A DNA stretch of 64,000 nucleotides, taken from VXNE01 sp965200505 (lineage in GTDB: Bacteria; Pseudomonadota; Gammaproteobacteria; Pseudomonadales; Azotimanducaceae). Position 1 is the stretch's first letter. Every line of letters begins with the position of its first letter. The notes beneath the pieces are model-generated. The model ran no database searches. It was given only the letters and a program-made list of their open reading frames with translations, and was not told the DNA's origin. Positions 15,619-24,892 of this stretch are shown here, one piece after another. Position numbers and translations under genes: made by a program. Location: positions 1,116,001 through 1,180,000 of the forward strand of contig OZ241343.1 of the NCBI GenBank assembly GCA_965200505.1. The letters are read 5' to 3'.

Positions 15619-18600
15619 GGCTCAACGTCGCGCAGGGAGCGGTTGGCGCGAAACAGGCGGTGTCTTGCGGACTCGAACTGCGTGTCCAGCATCTCGCGCA
15701 GGAGCGGGCGGCGCTGCTTCATTTCGTGCTGCTGGTACTTCATCCGCACACCGGCCTCGTGGTAGTCCGCCGCGATCTCCTGCCAAGCCCGCAGCAGCTC
15801 CCGCACACGCCCTTCCACACTGCGGCGGCGATCGTTGCGTTCGGCGTCGTTCTCATACGGCTGCGCGTCGATGCGTTCGCCAAAGGCAGCCAGCAGGCGA
15901 CCTTCGAGTTCGGCGGTTGCATCGGCGATGCGGTCTGCGCCTTCGGCCGGCGTCAGTTGGCCCTCCAAGTGGCGGGAGAGGCCCACCAAGGCGCCGGCGA
16001 AGCCGCGATCCAGCGCACGGGCGGAAAACGGCGTGACGCTGCCCACTTCCACCGAGCGGTAGAACGTCTCGTGGTAATGCCGAAAGCGCTCGTAGTGGGA
16101 GCGGTCTCGCGGCTTGTGCATGTTGAGCAGCGTCGCCACCAGCCCAGGGCGCTGCGCGTCGCGCCCGACTCGGCTGGTGGCTTGGATGTACTCGGCGTGG
16201 GACTTCGGCTGCCCCAGCACCAGCATCAGCCCTAAGCGCTGGATGTCCAAGCCCACGGAGATCATGTTGGTGGCGATGGCCCAATCCACCCGGCCATCCT
16301 CGTGGAAGGCCGCCTCCAAGCTACGGCGGGCGGCGGCGACTTGGTTCGTGGAGACGCGGGAAGTGAGTTCCAGCACGTCGGAGAGCCGGCGGCGATCCCG
16401 GAACAACCCGCGTTGTTCCCCGACTCGCTTGCGTTGGCCGTAGTGCTGCACGGTGTTGCGCACTTCCTCTTCAAGAATGCGCCGCGCACCGCCGAGCTCG
16501 CGCAGGCTGTTGAAGTAGCCCAGCACCGTCATGTACGGGTCGGCGGGGTTCGCTTCGTTCTTCTTGCCCCCGGCGTCTCGCCACGCCTTCTCCGCCGCCG
16601 CCATGAGCGCCAGCCAGACGCGCCGCATCAACACCTTGGGGTTGCGTCCGGTGGCGGCGATGCCGAGATAGAGCCGCGCTTCGTCGTCGCTCGGCACGGT
16701 GTGGGCGAAGAAGGCATCCTGCCGCCGAACGCCGGGCGGTGGAAAGATGCGCGTTTCGCCTCTGGCGAAAAGTGCTTGCACCTGGCTCTGCGCTTGGCGC
16801 GCGGTGGCCGTGGAAGCGACGATCTTTGGACGGCCCCGCTCGGCTTCGCCAAGGCCGCGAACACACAGCGCGTCAATGACCGTTTCGTAAAGGCCCACCA
16901 TCGTGCCGAGCGGGCCGGAGATGAGATGCAGTTCGTCTTGGATCACCAAGTCCGGCGGTGGCAGCGGCCGCGGCAGCTTGGTGCCGAGGTTTGTCGAATC
17001 AGCAGCGCCGTAGAAGCCGTGCCCATCGTGACGATCCGCGCCGCCGAGCAACTTGCCGGTCTTCGCCTCCCACGGCAGGGACGCGAACTTGTCCACGGTG
17101 GCAATCAGAAATGCTGGCAAGCGCTGGTAGATCGGCTCGTCCACGCCGAGGACGGGGAGTGTTCGCTCGCCACTGAAATCGCAATCAAAGTCCGAGCACA
17201 CCACGCGCAACTCGGCGGGTTGGTCGTCATTCGGCAGCAGCGTGAAGGAATCCGGCTGGAAACGCTCTCCGCACCACGGGCAGTTCTCCAGCGGAATGGG
17301 CGCTGGGCGAGCGTTTGGATTCGCTTTGAACTGGCGCGTCTTGGCGCGAGCGGAATCCGAGCGGTGCTCGCCCTTCTTGCCCATCACGTTGGGCGTGGCG
17401 GCCTTGCCCACCCACAGGCCGATCTCGAAGGGCCACTCGCCGTAGCGGGCCTCGTTCTGCTCGCGTTCGAGTTCCAACGCACAGACGAGACCTGCGGCGC
17501 GGCTTAGCTGATCGAGCGTGAGCAAGCGCAGCGTGTAGCGCATCACCACGCAAACGCCGGCACCGGCCTTGCCGTTGGCTTCCGGATGGCGCAAGCGGCG
17601 CAACACCATCGCCATAGCCGCGAGGCCCAGGTACGCCTCCGTCTTGCCGCCGCCGGTGGGGAAGAACAGCAAGTCCACCGTTTCGCGGTGGGGATCGTTG
17701 GGGTTGGCGATGCCGGCGAGATTCAGCAGGATGAAGGCGAGTTGGAATGCGCGCCATTGCGGAGGCTCCGTTGGGAAGCCATCGGGCAGGCGCTTCCGCA
17801 AAGCGAGCGCGACGGCGCGGTTGGCGACGCGGAAGGCATCCAGCGCGTCTTCGTCCTGCTTCAGCGTTTGGATGCCGGTGGCGATGCGATCCGCGGCCAA
17901 GGTGGCCTGCCGCAGCAGTTCCTCGGCAGTCTTGCGGCGGGCGGGAGCGAGCGCGGCCAGATGCCTGCGCTGACCTTCGATCCATGCGCGGTACTCGCGT
18001 ACCAGCGGCGTCAACGCGGCTTCGGCCGCCTCGCCATCCGCCAGCTCGCCCAGCGCTTCCATGCCCAGTTCGGCGCCGGGCACGTTCGAGGTGTCCGTGC
18101 GGTGGACGTGCGCGCGGGCAATCCATGTGGTTCGCACGGTGTGGCACACATCGCCCTGCAACGCCCAATCGGCGGCAACGCCGTGGCCGGTGGCGTACTC
18201 GGGCGTGTCTGCGTAGTGCAGGTCTCCCACTTGGTCGTCCCAATCGGTTTCTTTCGGCCGCCGAGGGTTCGGGCGCGGCACGAAGGGCTGCTCGCTGCGG
18301 ATTTCGAGTTCGGCTTGGAAGGCATATGCTGTATCCGCCAAGCGGAGTTCCGCAGCGGGCTCGCGCTGGTTCACAAGGAAGACGGAAACAGCGCGGGTAC
18401 CGTCCGGCATATCCCGCAGCTTGGCGGTGTCTATGGAGCGTTCGCGCACATGGATGGCGAGACCGTTGCCGTTTGGCACGGCATGGGGGCCTTCGTCGCC
18501 AGTGCGAAGGCGCAGCGTGGCCTCGTTGGGCTCGCGCTGCCACACAGACGCCTTCTCGCCATCTTCGCCTTCGTGTTCGGACAGAACGTAATCGCCCCAG

Positions 18601-18968
18601 CGGGCCGTGACATCCAGCGCTTCCACATCGGCAGCCACCAGAAAACTGATGCCGATGGAGGACGGGAAGAAGCCGCGCCGGGCCGGCCGTCGCTCTTCCG
18701 CCGACTCCTCCGCCAACCCGCTGGTAGTGGGCGTTTCGTCGAGTTCATCCTCCTCATCCGCATCGGCGTTCTGCTCCGGCGGCGCATCAGCGGGCACGAG
18801 GAAGCCGGTGAGATACCAATTGGAAGGCCGCACCCGCCCGGGAATGCGTTCGTCGGCGAGCTCGTGGCCAGCGGGTGGGCCGATGAGGTCTATGTTGAGG
18901 GCATGGGCGAGGTCGGTGCGAACCTTGGCGGAGTTGACGGGGGGACTGGCGCTGTCGGTGTTGGCCAT
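15567..18968 (-). CDS. drmA: DISARM helicase DrmA
   Basis: This 1133-residue superfamily 2 helicase shows the DrmA signature order. Walker A is LLFFPTGGGKTEAYLGLAAM (about 430-449). Motif II is LVIQDELHLISGPLGTMVG (about 672), with the helicase Glu-Leu-His in place of a classical DEAD box. Motif III is KIVASTATARQAQ. The C-terminal lobe has AIATNMISVGLDIQRLGLML (about 895) and motif VI EYIQATSRVGRDAQRPG. A zinc-ribbon-like CPWCGERF lies between the lobes. DrmA forms the core complex with DrmB and recognises incoming DNA. The gene ends in an ATGA overlap with the truncated drmB copy. It follows the ATPase-TPR gene after a 161-nt gap. The N-terminal 100 residues are acidic and low complexity. 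Confidence 0.92.
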   Translation of the reverse strand: MANTDSASPPVNSAKVRTDLAHALNIDLIGPPAGHELADERIPGRVRPSNWYLTGFLVPADAPPEQNADADEEDELDETPTTSGLAEESAEERRPARRGFFPSSIGISFLVAADVEALDVTARWGDYVLSEHEGEDGEKASVWQREPNEATLRLRTGDEGPHAVPNGNGLAIHVRERSIDTAKLRDMPDGTRAVSVFLVNQREPAAELRLADTAYAFQAELEIRSEQPFVPRPNPRRPKETDWDDQVGDLHYADTPEYATGHGVAADWALQGDVCHTVRTTWIARAHVHRTDTSNVPGAELGMEALGELADGEAAEAALTPLVREYRAWIEGQRRHLAALAPARRKTAEELLRQATLAADRIATGIQTLKQDEDALDAFRVANRAVALALRKRLPDGFPTEPPQWRAFQLAFILLNLAGIANPNDPHRETVDLLFFPTGGGKTEAYLGLAAMAMVLRRLRHPEANGKAGAGVCVVMRYTLRLLTLDQLSRAAGLVCALELEREQNEARYGEWPFEIGLWVGKAATPNVMGKKGEHRSDSARAKTRQFKANPNARPAPIPLENCPWCGERFQPDSFTLLPNDDQPAELRVVCSDFDCDFSGERTLPVLGVDEPIYQRLPAFLIATVDKFASLPWEAKTGKLLGGADRHDGHGFYGAADSTNLGTKLPRPLPPPDLVIQDELHLISGPLGTMVGLYETVIDALCVRGLGEAERGRPKIVASTATARQAQSQVQALFARGETRIFPPPGVRRQDAFFAHTVPSDDEARLYLGIAATGRNPKVLMRRVWLALMAAAEKAWRDAGGKKNEANPADPYMTVLGYFNSLRELGGARRILEEEVRNTVQHYGQRKRVGEQRGLFRDRRRLSDVLELTSRVSTNQVAAARRSLEAAFHEDGRVDWAIATNMISVGLDIQRLGLMLVLGQPKSHAEYIQATSRVGRDAQRPGLVATLLNMHKPRDRSHYERFRHYHETFYRSVEVGSVTPFSARALDRGFAGALVGLSRHLEGQLTPAEGADRIADATAELEGRLLAAFGERIDAQPYENDAERNDRRRSVEGRVRELLRAWQEIAADYHEAGVRMKYQQHEMKQRRPLLREMLDTQFESARHRLFRANRSLRDVEPEVNLHLRELSGREVAP

Positions 18969-19129
18969 GGCAGTAGGCGGGTGGATGCTTGGTGCGGAAG
19001 TCTAGCGGAAGGGCGTTGCGGGATCAGAATGATCTGGCAGGCCACTCCGCCCGGATTACACCCGTCCGTTGTCCAGCCGATCACCAGTTCGGCTTCCGTA
19101 ACAAGCCAACTAGGGCCATCCGCCCACCG

Positions 19130-22042
19130 TCAGCCGGCCCTCATGCCGGCGTCTGACGACAGGATGCTCTCCAGCAACTGGCGCTGCTCGAGCGGCAGGC
19201 TCATCAAGCGCCTAACGTCACCGGTCTTCGTGTACGTCACCGCCGCCCGAAGCATCTTGACGGGTATTTGGCAGTCTGAGAGATCGGTTAGGTTGGCGGC
19301 AATACCATCCAGTGCTCGCTCCCACTCTTCCAGTGGTCCGGCAAAGCCATCTTTGACGTTCTTTTTCAGGAAGTCGGTTATCACCCGGCCGATCACCCCC
19401 TCTTCAAAACGCCCCAGTAGGTCTTGGAGCTTGGCGAGCCCTTGGGCAAGGTGCTGGGGGCCGAAACTGCGCAACGACCTAGTCAGAATGCCTACAACAG
19501 CAGCGAAGTGCAGTTCTTCGTCTTCCCCGAACTGTCGGGGCTCGATGGCATCACCGAGGACTTCGAGCGCTCCTGCCAGGGGTTCTGTGGCCGCATGTAC
19601 TCTGGCCACGAAGAGCTGCCCAAGCATCGACCTGCCTGGCATCGCTTCAATCTTGGCCGCACTGTCCGCGGCACCTACTAGGTCACCCTCGTCGAGTTTC
19701 AAGCGAACACGTTCCATCCAAAGTTCAAGGTCATCGGGCCGCAGGTCCGCAACACGATCAAGGTATCGATGCGCCGACGTGTAATCGCCAAACTCCCTTA
19801 CGTTCGAAGCAGCCAGCAAGAGCAAAGAGCAATCCTCGGTGGCTAGCAATTCGTCGAAGGCTGTGACCGCATCGCCCTGGCGACCAAGTATCGCCATTGC
19901 TATGCCGCGCAAGAGGTGCCCGCGGCCTTCGGTCGGATCCATCACGATCAAGCGCTCCGCCACATCAAGGGCTTCGTCGTAACGACCTGCCAAGAGCAAG
20001 GCACCTGCCAGTTGACGGCGAGCTGAGACAGACTTCGGTTGAAGACCGACGAACCGTTGTCGGTCGACGACGGCACGATCGTAGTCCTCCATTTCGAACA
20101 GAACGCTACCGCGCACTTTAAGGGCGCGGTAGTTGTCGGGGTCGGCGTCTAATATGGCGTCAACGATCTGAAGGGCGCTCGCGAACTGGTCTTGCATCAA
20201 GTGGACGCGGGCCGCCACTAGGAGCGCGTCTGGATCGTCTGATGCACGCTCGACCAGTTCATAGGCGTATGCCTCAGCGTCATCATACCGCTTCAGCGCT
20301 ACGGACGCATCGACCATTTGCCTAAAGCTATGCCAATGTTCTGGATCGACGTCGAGAGCAGCCTGCGCTGCTTGGATCGCCTCTTCGAACCGTTCCAGCC
20401 TTATCAGAATACCGGCTCTGATGCTCGGGTACGTCGCCCTCTCCGGATCAACAGTAATAGCTTTATCAATGGTAGTGAGCGCCTCTACGAATTGGCTCGC
20501 TCCGTAGAGCGCTAGCGCGAGGCAGCATTGAATGTCTGCATGCTCAGGGTACTTCGAGGCACCTTCACGTCCTACCTCAATCGCAGCTACGACCTCGTCG
20601 ATCTTCAACAGCGCCAAACCCCAAATGTGATAGTCGGTTGCTTCCCCACCACCGTCACGCACTAGCTTCTCTTGAATCGTCGCGAGGCCATGGTAATCCC
20701 CGGCATCCCGAGCGCGCATCCCTTCCTCGGACAGTGCCTCTATGACTGGATCGTGCTCGTCGGCAAGGGAGCGTCTGACTGCCTCGGCGACATGCAGAAG
20801 ATCAAGCTGGGCGTCGTGCCTATCTCGATCGATATCAGCGTGTCGTTTCTTGAGCTCGCTCTTCGTGAACCAACAACGCAGAAACTCGACAAACAACTTG
20901 AAGTGCTGCGTCTTACTATCCTTGACTTCGATGCAGATCCGCATCAACGGTTCGGAGAGCTCGCAGAACGTGTTGCGTCCAATGCGATTTCGGGTTATGA
21001 AGCCTGCCTTACTTAACTCGCCGATCTGTTTGGCGGTGGTCTGGTGCGACATCAAGCAAGAAATCGCGACGTCTTTGACGTTCGCTGGGGTACTTTGGCG
21101 ACACAGGAACTCGACAATCTTTCGTTGCGCGGGCGGAATCTGGCGCATGCGATCCTGGTAGTAGGGCGTCAGATCATCAACCATCTCCATGAAAGGATGG
21201 ACGAGATCACGGAGAGACTCTTTGTCGAGAAAGTCGAACAGGACCACATACGCACGATAATTGCCAGCGGCAAGGTGGTGGATCGCACGTACACGCGCCC
21301 GGCCTAGAGGCTGGCTTAGGAAGTTCGCCAACTCTATCTTACCTTCGTGAACGGCCTTCTTGACCAGTAGGTCAATTCCGGTCTCGAAGCCAATCTTGTT
21401 CAGTGCGCGGATGGTAAAGAAACCGTAGAAGGGGTTGTCCTGCAGCGCTACCGCCGAAAATAGGGACGGTGTGGAGGCGACGATGGCCCAGTTGCCGTCC
21501 TCCTGGATGATGGTGCGCCACCGCTTTTGGCCTTCGTCCCCTAGGCCGTCGAACAGATCGACAAGGTTCTCGCAGAGAAGCAGGAGGGTCTTGCCGCGCG
21601 TGTGTTGCCGGAGTCTTTCAATAGCGAAGGTTTCGGCACTGGCAGGATCTTTCGAGAATCTTGCGTAGATGTTGTCTATGTCGGCGCTCAGTTCCGGTGC
21701 TTGGTAAGCAAGAGCGCTGAGGACTCGAACAATAAGGTCGAGGAACGACGCGACACCCCACTCTTCCTCATTCAGCAGCGCTACGGCGACCTTGTCGTCC
21801 ATCTTTGCGGCTTTGATCCGATCCATCAGCAGGTGGTATGCCAGCGCAAGCAGGTGGGTCTTTCCCGAACCCCTCGGCCCAACCAGCAGGATGTAGTGCT
21901 TGTTGGTGCCGCCTACCGATTCCATGACCCGCGACAGGACGTCCTCCATCACATCGTTGCGCCCCACGAAGAGCGTCTCCAAGGACTGACGATCCATGTT
22001 GCCTGGGCTGTAGCGCGAGCCGCGAAGGAAGCCGTCTCTCAT
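19130..22042 (-). CDS. AAA ATPase with C-terminal TPR repeats (STAND-like)
   Basis: A 970-residue product is obtained by starting at the ATG that overlaps the stop of the preceding ATPase gene as ATGA; a much longer open frame exists upstream but runs antisense-like through that gene. The ATPase domain (about 20-260) has Walker A ILLVGPRGSGKTHLLALAY and a Walker B-like TLLLLCENLVDLFDGLG. A winged-helix segment follows (about 300-370, RKIVEFLCRQSTPANVKDVA). From about residue 430 onward come many TPR-like helices (YASSFRQ-type spacing; DADPDNYRALKVRGSVLFEM is a good example). This order (ATPase, wing, TPR) is that of STAND-type sensors, including Avs defence proteins. No effector domain is visible at either end, so the partner ATPase or another gene may supply it. 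Confidence 0.78.
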   Translation of the reverse strand: MRDGFLRGSRYSPGNMDRQSLETLFVGRNDVMEDVLSRVMESVGGTNKHYILLVGPRGSGKTHLLALAYHLLMDRIKAAKMDDKVAVALLNEEEWGVASFLDLIVRVLSALAYQAPELSADIDNIYARFSKDPASAETFAIERLRQHTRGKTLLLLCENLVDLFDGLGDEGQKRWRTIIQEDGNWAIVASTPSLFSAVALQDNPFYGFFTIRALNKIGFETGIDLLVKKAVHEGKIELANFLSQPLGRARVRAIHHLAAGNYRAYVVLFDFLDKESLRDLVHPFMEMVDDLTPYYQDRMRQIPPAQRKIVEFLCRQSTPANVKDVAISCLMSHQTTAKQIGELSKAGFITRNRIGRNTFCELSEPLMRICIEVKDSKTQHFKLFVEFLRCWFTKSELKKRHADIDRDRHDAQLDLLHVAEAVRRSLADEHDPVIEALSEEGMRARDAGDYHGLATIQEKLVRDGGGEATDYHIWGLALLKIDEVVAAIEVGREGASKYPEHADIQCCLALALYGASQFVEALTTIDKAITVDPERATYPSIRAGILIRLERFEEAIQAAQAALDVDPEHWHSFRQMVDASVALKRYDDAEAYAYELVERASDDPDALLVAARVHLMQDQFASALQIVDAILDADPDNYRALKVRGSVLFEMEDYDRAVVDRQRFVGLQPKSVSARRQLAGALLLAGRYDEALDVAERLIVMDPTEGRGHLLRGIAMAILGRQGDAVTAFDELLATEDCSLLLLAASNVREFGDYTSAHRYLDRVADLRPDDLELWMERVRLKLDEGDLVGAADSAAKIEAMPGRSMLGQLFVARVHAATEPLAGALEVLGDAIEPRQFGEDEELHFAAVVGILTRSLRSFGPQHLAQGLAKLQDLLGRFEEGVIGRVITDFLKKNVKDGFAGPLEEWERALDGIAANLTDLSDCQIPVKMLRAAVTYTKTGDVRRLMSLPLEQRQLLESILSSDAGMRAG

Positions 22043-23208
22043 AGCCGTTTCTCCTTCCACCACCTCTTCACCAGATGCCAACGGAAATCGTAAGCCGCGC
22101 CACTGGCGGACTTCTTGATGTCGATGTAGTGGTCTTGGGCAAGGACCGTCAGCACTTCCCGCAGCCGTTCGTCCTCTAGGGACGGGGCTTTGTGCCGACA
22201 CAGATTGATGAGCTCTGGGGTCGGCACGTGGGACGGCTGCGCGGCCATCGTGTCGAGCACGAGCAGCGCCAGCGTCCGCTCTTCGTCGGTGTAGTAAGAC
22301 GAGAGACGGTTGACGTAGTGATTGAAGTTCGCCGGGTCTTGGGCGTCGTAAACGAGGCTTTCTACGGCGGACGACACGTCCTCGGGAGTTGGCCGGTGCC
22401 GCAGCTGCGAGAGTTGATCCACGATATGGTGGACGTAGTACGGGAAGCCACCGACCTCGCTGGCTATCCGAGCAGCCAGGGCCGGGACCTGCTCTCGCAC
22501 GGCGCGGGTTTCCCGAAGCAGCGCCGCGGCCAGGGCCGACGTGTCCGCACCCGACAAGGGTGGAACGGTGCGCGACAGCATGTCGTTGACCGGATCGTTG
22601 GTGTTGCCTGCCTTCCGCAAGGAACGGAGGACGAGGTGCAGGCCGATCGAGCCGGTGAATAGGAAGCGCAAGCGATCGGCATGGCGAAGCCGCAGCGCAC
22701 GCAGACGATCGAGCAGTTGCGTGGCGGAGTCCGGCCCTTCCCGCCGTTGAATGTTGTGCAGCATGAGCGGGAACTCGTCCCACAGCATCAGGATGACCTT
22801 GTCGTCGGCGATGCCGGTCAGGTCGTCGAACGCTTCGTCGAGCAGAGCCTGCCGGGTGCTGTCGCCGGTGGGAAGATCGACGCCAGCGATCCTGTCGGGG
22901 AGCAGGGCAGACCACTTGGCGAACTGCGCCTTCAGAGCGGGCAACGCACTCAAGGACTGGCGAACGGTCTGGTAGATCGAGCGCGTGAGCTCCGCCGTGG
23001 TGTGGACGGCCTCGAGGTCCTGGTAGAACGGCAGGTAGCCGGGTCTGCACTCGTCCCGCATCTTCCAAACGATGTGCGTCTTGCCGATGCGGCGCTCGGC
23101 AGAAATGACGAGCCCTTGGCGTTCCAGCACGCTCCAGTAGCGGGCAATTTCGTCGTCGCGCCCGATCACGTCCTTCGTGGCCAAGCGCCCACCGGGGTTT
23201 ATTTGCAT
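22039..23208 (-). CDS. AAA/archaeal-type ATPase with winged helix
   Basis: The 389-residue product has Walker A GLVISAERRIGKTHIVWKM (about 31-49) and Walker B DKVILMLWDEFPLML (about 133). A sensor-like LRFLFTGSIGLHLVL follows. It closes with a probable winged helix (about 300-385, ERLREVLTVLAQDHYIDIKK). Proteins of this type occur singly or with effectors in mobile and defence loci; the molecular role is not established. A consensus-like promoter and the ATGA coupling to the ATPase-TPR gene make these two a transcription unit of their own inside the DISARM island. The start ATG at 23208 follows a purine-rich GAAGAAGGG about 6 nt upstream. Confidence 0.8.
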   Translation of the reverse strand: MQINPGGRLATKDVIGRDDEIARYWSVLERQGLVISAERRIGKTHIVWKMRDECRPGYLPFYQDLEAVHTTAELTRSIYQTVRQSLSALPALKAQFAKWSALLPDRIAGVDLPTGDSTRQALLDEAFDDLTGIADDKVILMLWDEFPLMLHNIQRREGPDSATQLLDRLRALRLRHADRLRFLFTGSIGLHLVLRSLRKAGNTNDPVNDMLSRTVPPLSGADTSALAAALLRETRAVREQVPALAARIASEVGGFPYYVHHIVDQLSQLRHRPTPEDVSSAVESLVYDAQDPANFNHYVNRLSSYYTDEERTLALLVLDTMAAQPSHVPTPELINLCRHKAPSLEDERLREVLTVLAQDHYIDIKKSASGAAYDFRWHLVKRWWKEKRL

Positions 23209-23532
23209 GGCTGCGCCCTTCTTCAGCGGCAGCCATCATACGCCAACTTTAACGTAAGTCAAGCGTGACGTATATGCGCTGTGATGTCCCAACGTCGCGG
23301 AGCGCACCCTGATGATGTTCGTGGCCGTGCGCAAAATCACCGCTCGACAGTGTGGGTGACGTTGCCGACTGCCGATGAGGGTACGAGCGGCAACATGGTG
23401 GACTCTGGCTAAGGACGGCGTACCATCGCGACCATCCGACCTAAGGGACAGTGGTTGGCGCATAGCGTTTCGCTGCCACGGGCACGGGCTGGATTCGGAG
23501 GATTGCCGGTGGTGACTGGCGTTGACGTGAAA
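23209..23532. other. Regulatory/intergenic stretch
   Basis: Apart from the promoter of the ATPase unit, nothing recognisable is seen. Short open frames here lack ribosome-binding sites and family resemblance. Confidence 0.6.
23235..23262 (-). promoter_or_regulatory. Strong promoter of the two-ATPase unit
   Basis: On the coding strand TTGACT (23262-23257) and TATGAT (23240-23235) are separated by 16 nt, both close to the sigma-70 consensus. The -10 lies 26 nt before the ATG at 23208. The -35 region overlaps imperfect inverted repeats (ACTTACGTTAAAGT; ACGTCA with TGACTTACGT), which could be operator sites. Confidence 0.65.
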
Positions 23533-23658
23533 ATGATGCCCTCTCATCCGGGCGACTTCGTCCGCACGAAGATCGTGCAGGCATTTGGCCTGAGCGTAAC
23601 GAAGGCCGAGTTGCTAGGTGAGGAGCTATCCAGCGTGCCTCGACGCGGCATTCGTTGA
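23533..23658 (+). pseudogene. HigA-like antitoxin fragment
   Basis: The frame starting with ATG at 23533 encodes MMPSHPGDFVRTKIVQAFGL then SVTKAEL, the characteristic opening of HigA/VapI-type HTH antitoxins. The resemblance ends after about 28 residues and the frame closes at 23658 without a complete HTH. No HigB-like toxin is adjacent. Confidence 0.65.
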
Positions 23659-23805
23659 TGGCGAGGCCGATGCACACGGTGTGAACTTTCCAGACCTGCC
23701 GGGCATCGTCGCCATGGGGAGGCCATGGAAGATGCCTTGGCGAACGCCGAGGAAGCCCTCCGAGATTACGTGACAAAGACGGGCGAGATGGCGCACACGT
23801 CGCGG
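23648..23805 (+). pseudogene. HicB-like antitoxin fragment with a frameshift
   Basis: One frame encodes FVDGEADAHGVNFPDLPG then IVAMG, matching the HicB beta-rich motif. The next frame continues MEDALANAEEALRDYVTKTG. Adding one G to ATGGGGAGGCC near 23716 would join the two parts. The 5' end is missing: the fragment runs directly into the HigA-like remnant in another frame, and no HicA toxin is present. This is a chimera of broken antitoxin genes, or a decayed pair with a sequencing indel. Confidence 0.65.
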
Positions 23806-23873
23806 AAGCAAGCCGGGGTCACCTGCAGATGGTCGCGTCTTGGGGGCCGTCCCGTTCATCCCTTAAGTTTCGG

Positions 23874-24833
23874 TCAGTCGTCCTTGTGCATCTTGTAGTG
23901 GCAATAAGAACAGCAGTCGTAGACGTATTCAGAGAGGGTGACCGTCAACGGAGTCAGCTGCTCTCCGCATCGGACGCACTTACCTAGGACATCGCCACAT
24001 ACTGTGCAGCCATCGTCTTCGCCTCCCCACAGATAGGTCTTCCCGTCACACCCTAGGCACATACCGAATGACTCCTCATCTCTGCCGGTCATGGCAACGT
24101 ATTCCGCAGAGGGAAAGTAGCTACCCAGTGTCGCCTCGACTACATGTATTGTGCGGAGGTCATTGAAACAAGCCCTACAGGTGCAGGCCATCTGGTATGG
24201 ATCGCTATTGGCAGGGTCGCGTTGTGCTACGAGCCTCGAACCGCATACAGGACAGCATAACGGTATCTCCGACATGGCTGACCTTGCCCAGTTGATCGCC
24301 TCAAGTGTGTCTTGGCATGCCTTCGCCTCGACCTCGTAGGCCTCATGAACTTGGAGGATCTTCTGCCAAGCATCCTTAAGAATCTCGCTAGGTTCTTCTT
24401 GAGCATGATGAAACAACTGTACAACTATCGGAAACACCGCCGCAATTTGCTCCCTCAATTGCTCTGGAGATAGCGCGGTGGATCGATGTTCAATATTGTT
24501 CCGAGTCTCGCTTAGCTGCCTCATGTGCCCCAAGTCAACGTCCACGCCGAATGCCTTTAGGCGTTTTCCTAGCATCTCAAAGTCCACTGTCCGATGGCCT
24601 ACTTGGGAGAACGTAACGCCGCCATCCCCATCAGGTTTGGGTTCCACCCGCCACGCTAGCAGCGTGTCCGGGTCCGCCTTGGGGGCCCGCCGGATCAACA
24701 CTTCCTTACCTAGCAAAAGAACCCCCGCGTAGAGATTCCGCACAGCAGACAAAGCCCGCTTCGGATCATCTGTTTGGTAGTCGTCAACGCCGAGTACGAT
24801 GGATTGCACAGCGTTATCGAAGAGACTGTTCAC
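23874..24833 (-). CDS. HEPN-like protein with C-terminal zinc ribbons
   Basis: This 319-residue protein has an alpha-helical N-terminal half (about 1-165). It opens with DDPKRALSAVRNLYAGVLLL and contains the motif SETRNNIEHRST, an R-x4-H arrangement like the active site of HEPN ribonucleases. The second half carries paired cysteines: CCPVCGSR (about 196), CTCRAC (about 219), CLGCDG, CTVCGD, CVRCGEQ and CCSYCHYKMHKDD at the end, consistent with several zinc ribbons. It lies 59 nt downstream of drmMI on the same strand and is likely co-transcribed with it. The gene is AT-richer than its neighbours. Nuclease activity is inferred from one motif only. Confidence 0.65.
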   Translation of the reverse strand: MNSLFDNAVQSIVLGVDDYQTDDPKRALSAVRNLYAGVLLLGKEVLIRRAPKADPDTLLAWRVEPKPDGDGGVTFSQVGHRTVDFEMLGKRLKAFGVDVDLGHMRQLSETRNNIEHRSTALSPEQLREQIAAVFPIVVQLFHHAQEEPSEILKDAWQKILQVHEAYEVEAKACQDTLEAINWARSAMSEIPLCCPVCGSRLVAQRDPANSDPYQMACTCRACFNDLRTIHVVEATLGSYFPSAEYVAMTGRDEESFGMCLGCDGKTYLWGGEDDGCTVCGDVLGKCVRCGEQLTPLTVTLSEYVYDCCSYCHYKMHKDD

Positions 24834-24892
24834 TACACCTCCTTACTCGGCAGCACTATTGATTCAAGCTAGGTGTTTGAGCTTGTTGTCCA

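Noticed and set aside
22042..23239. N-terminal extension of the ATPase-TPR frame to 23239
   Set aside because: The extension is Arg/His/Pro-rich and overlaps the whole upstream ATPase gene in another frame; the start overlapping that gene's stop is far better supported.
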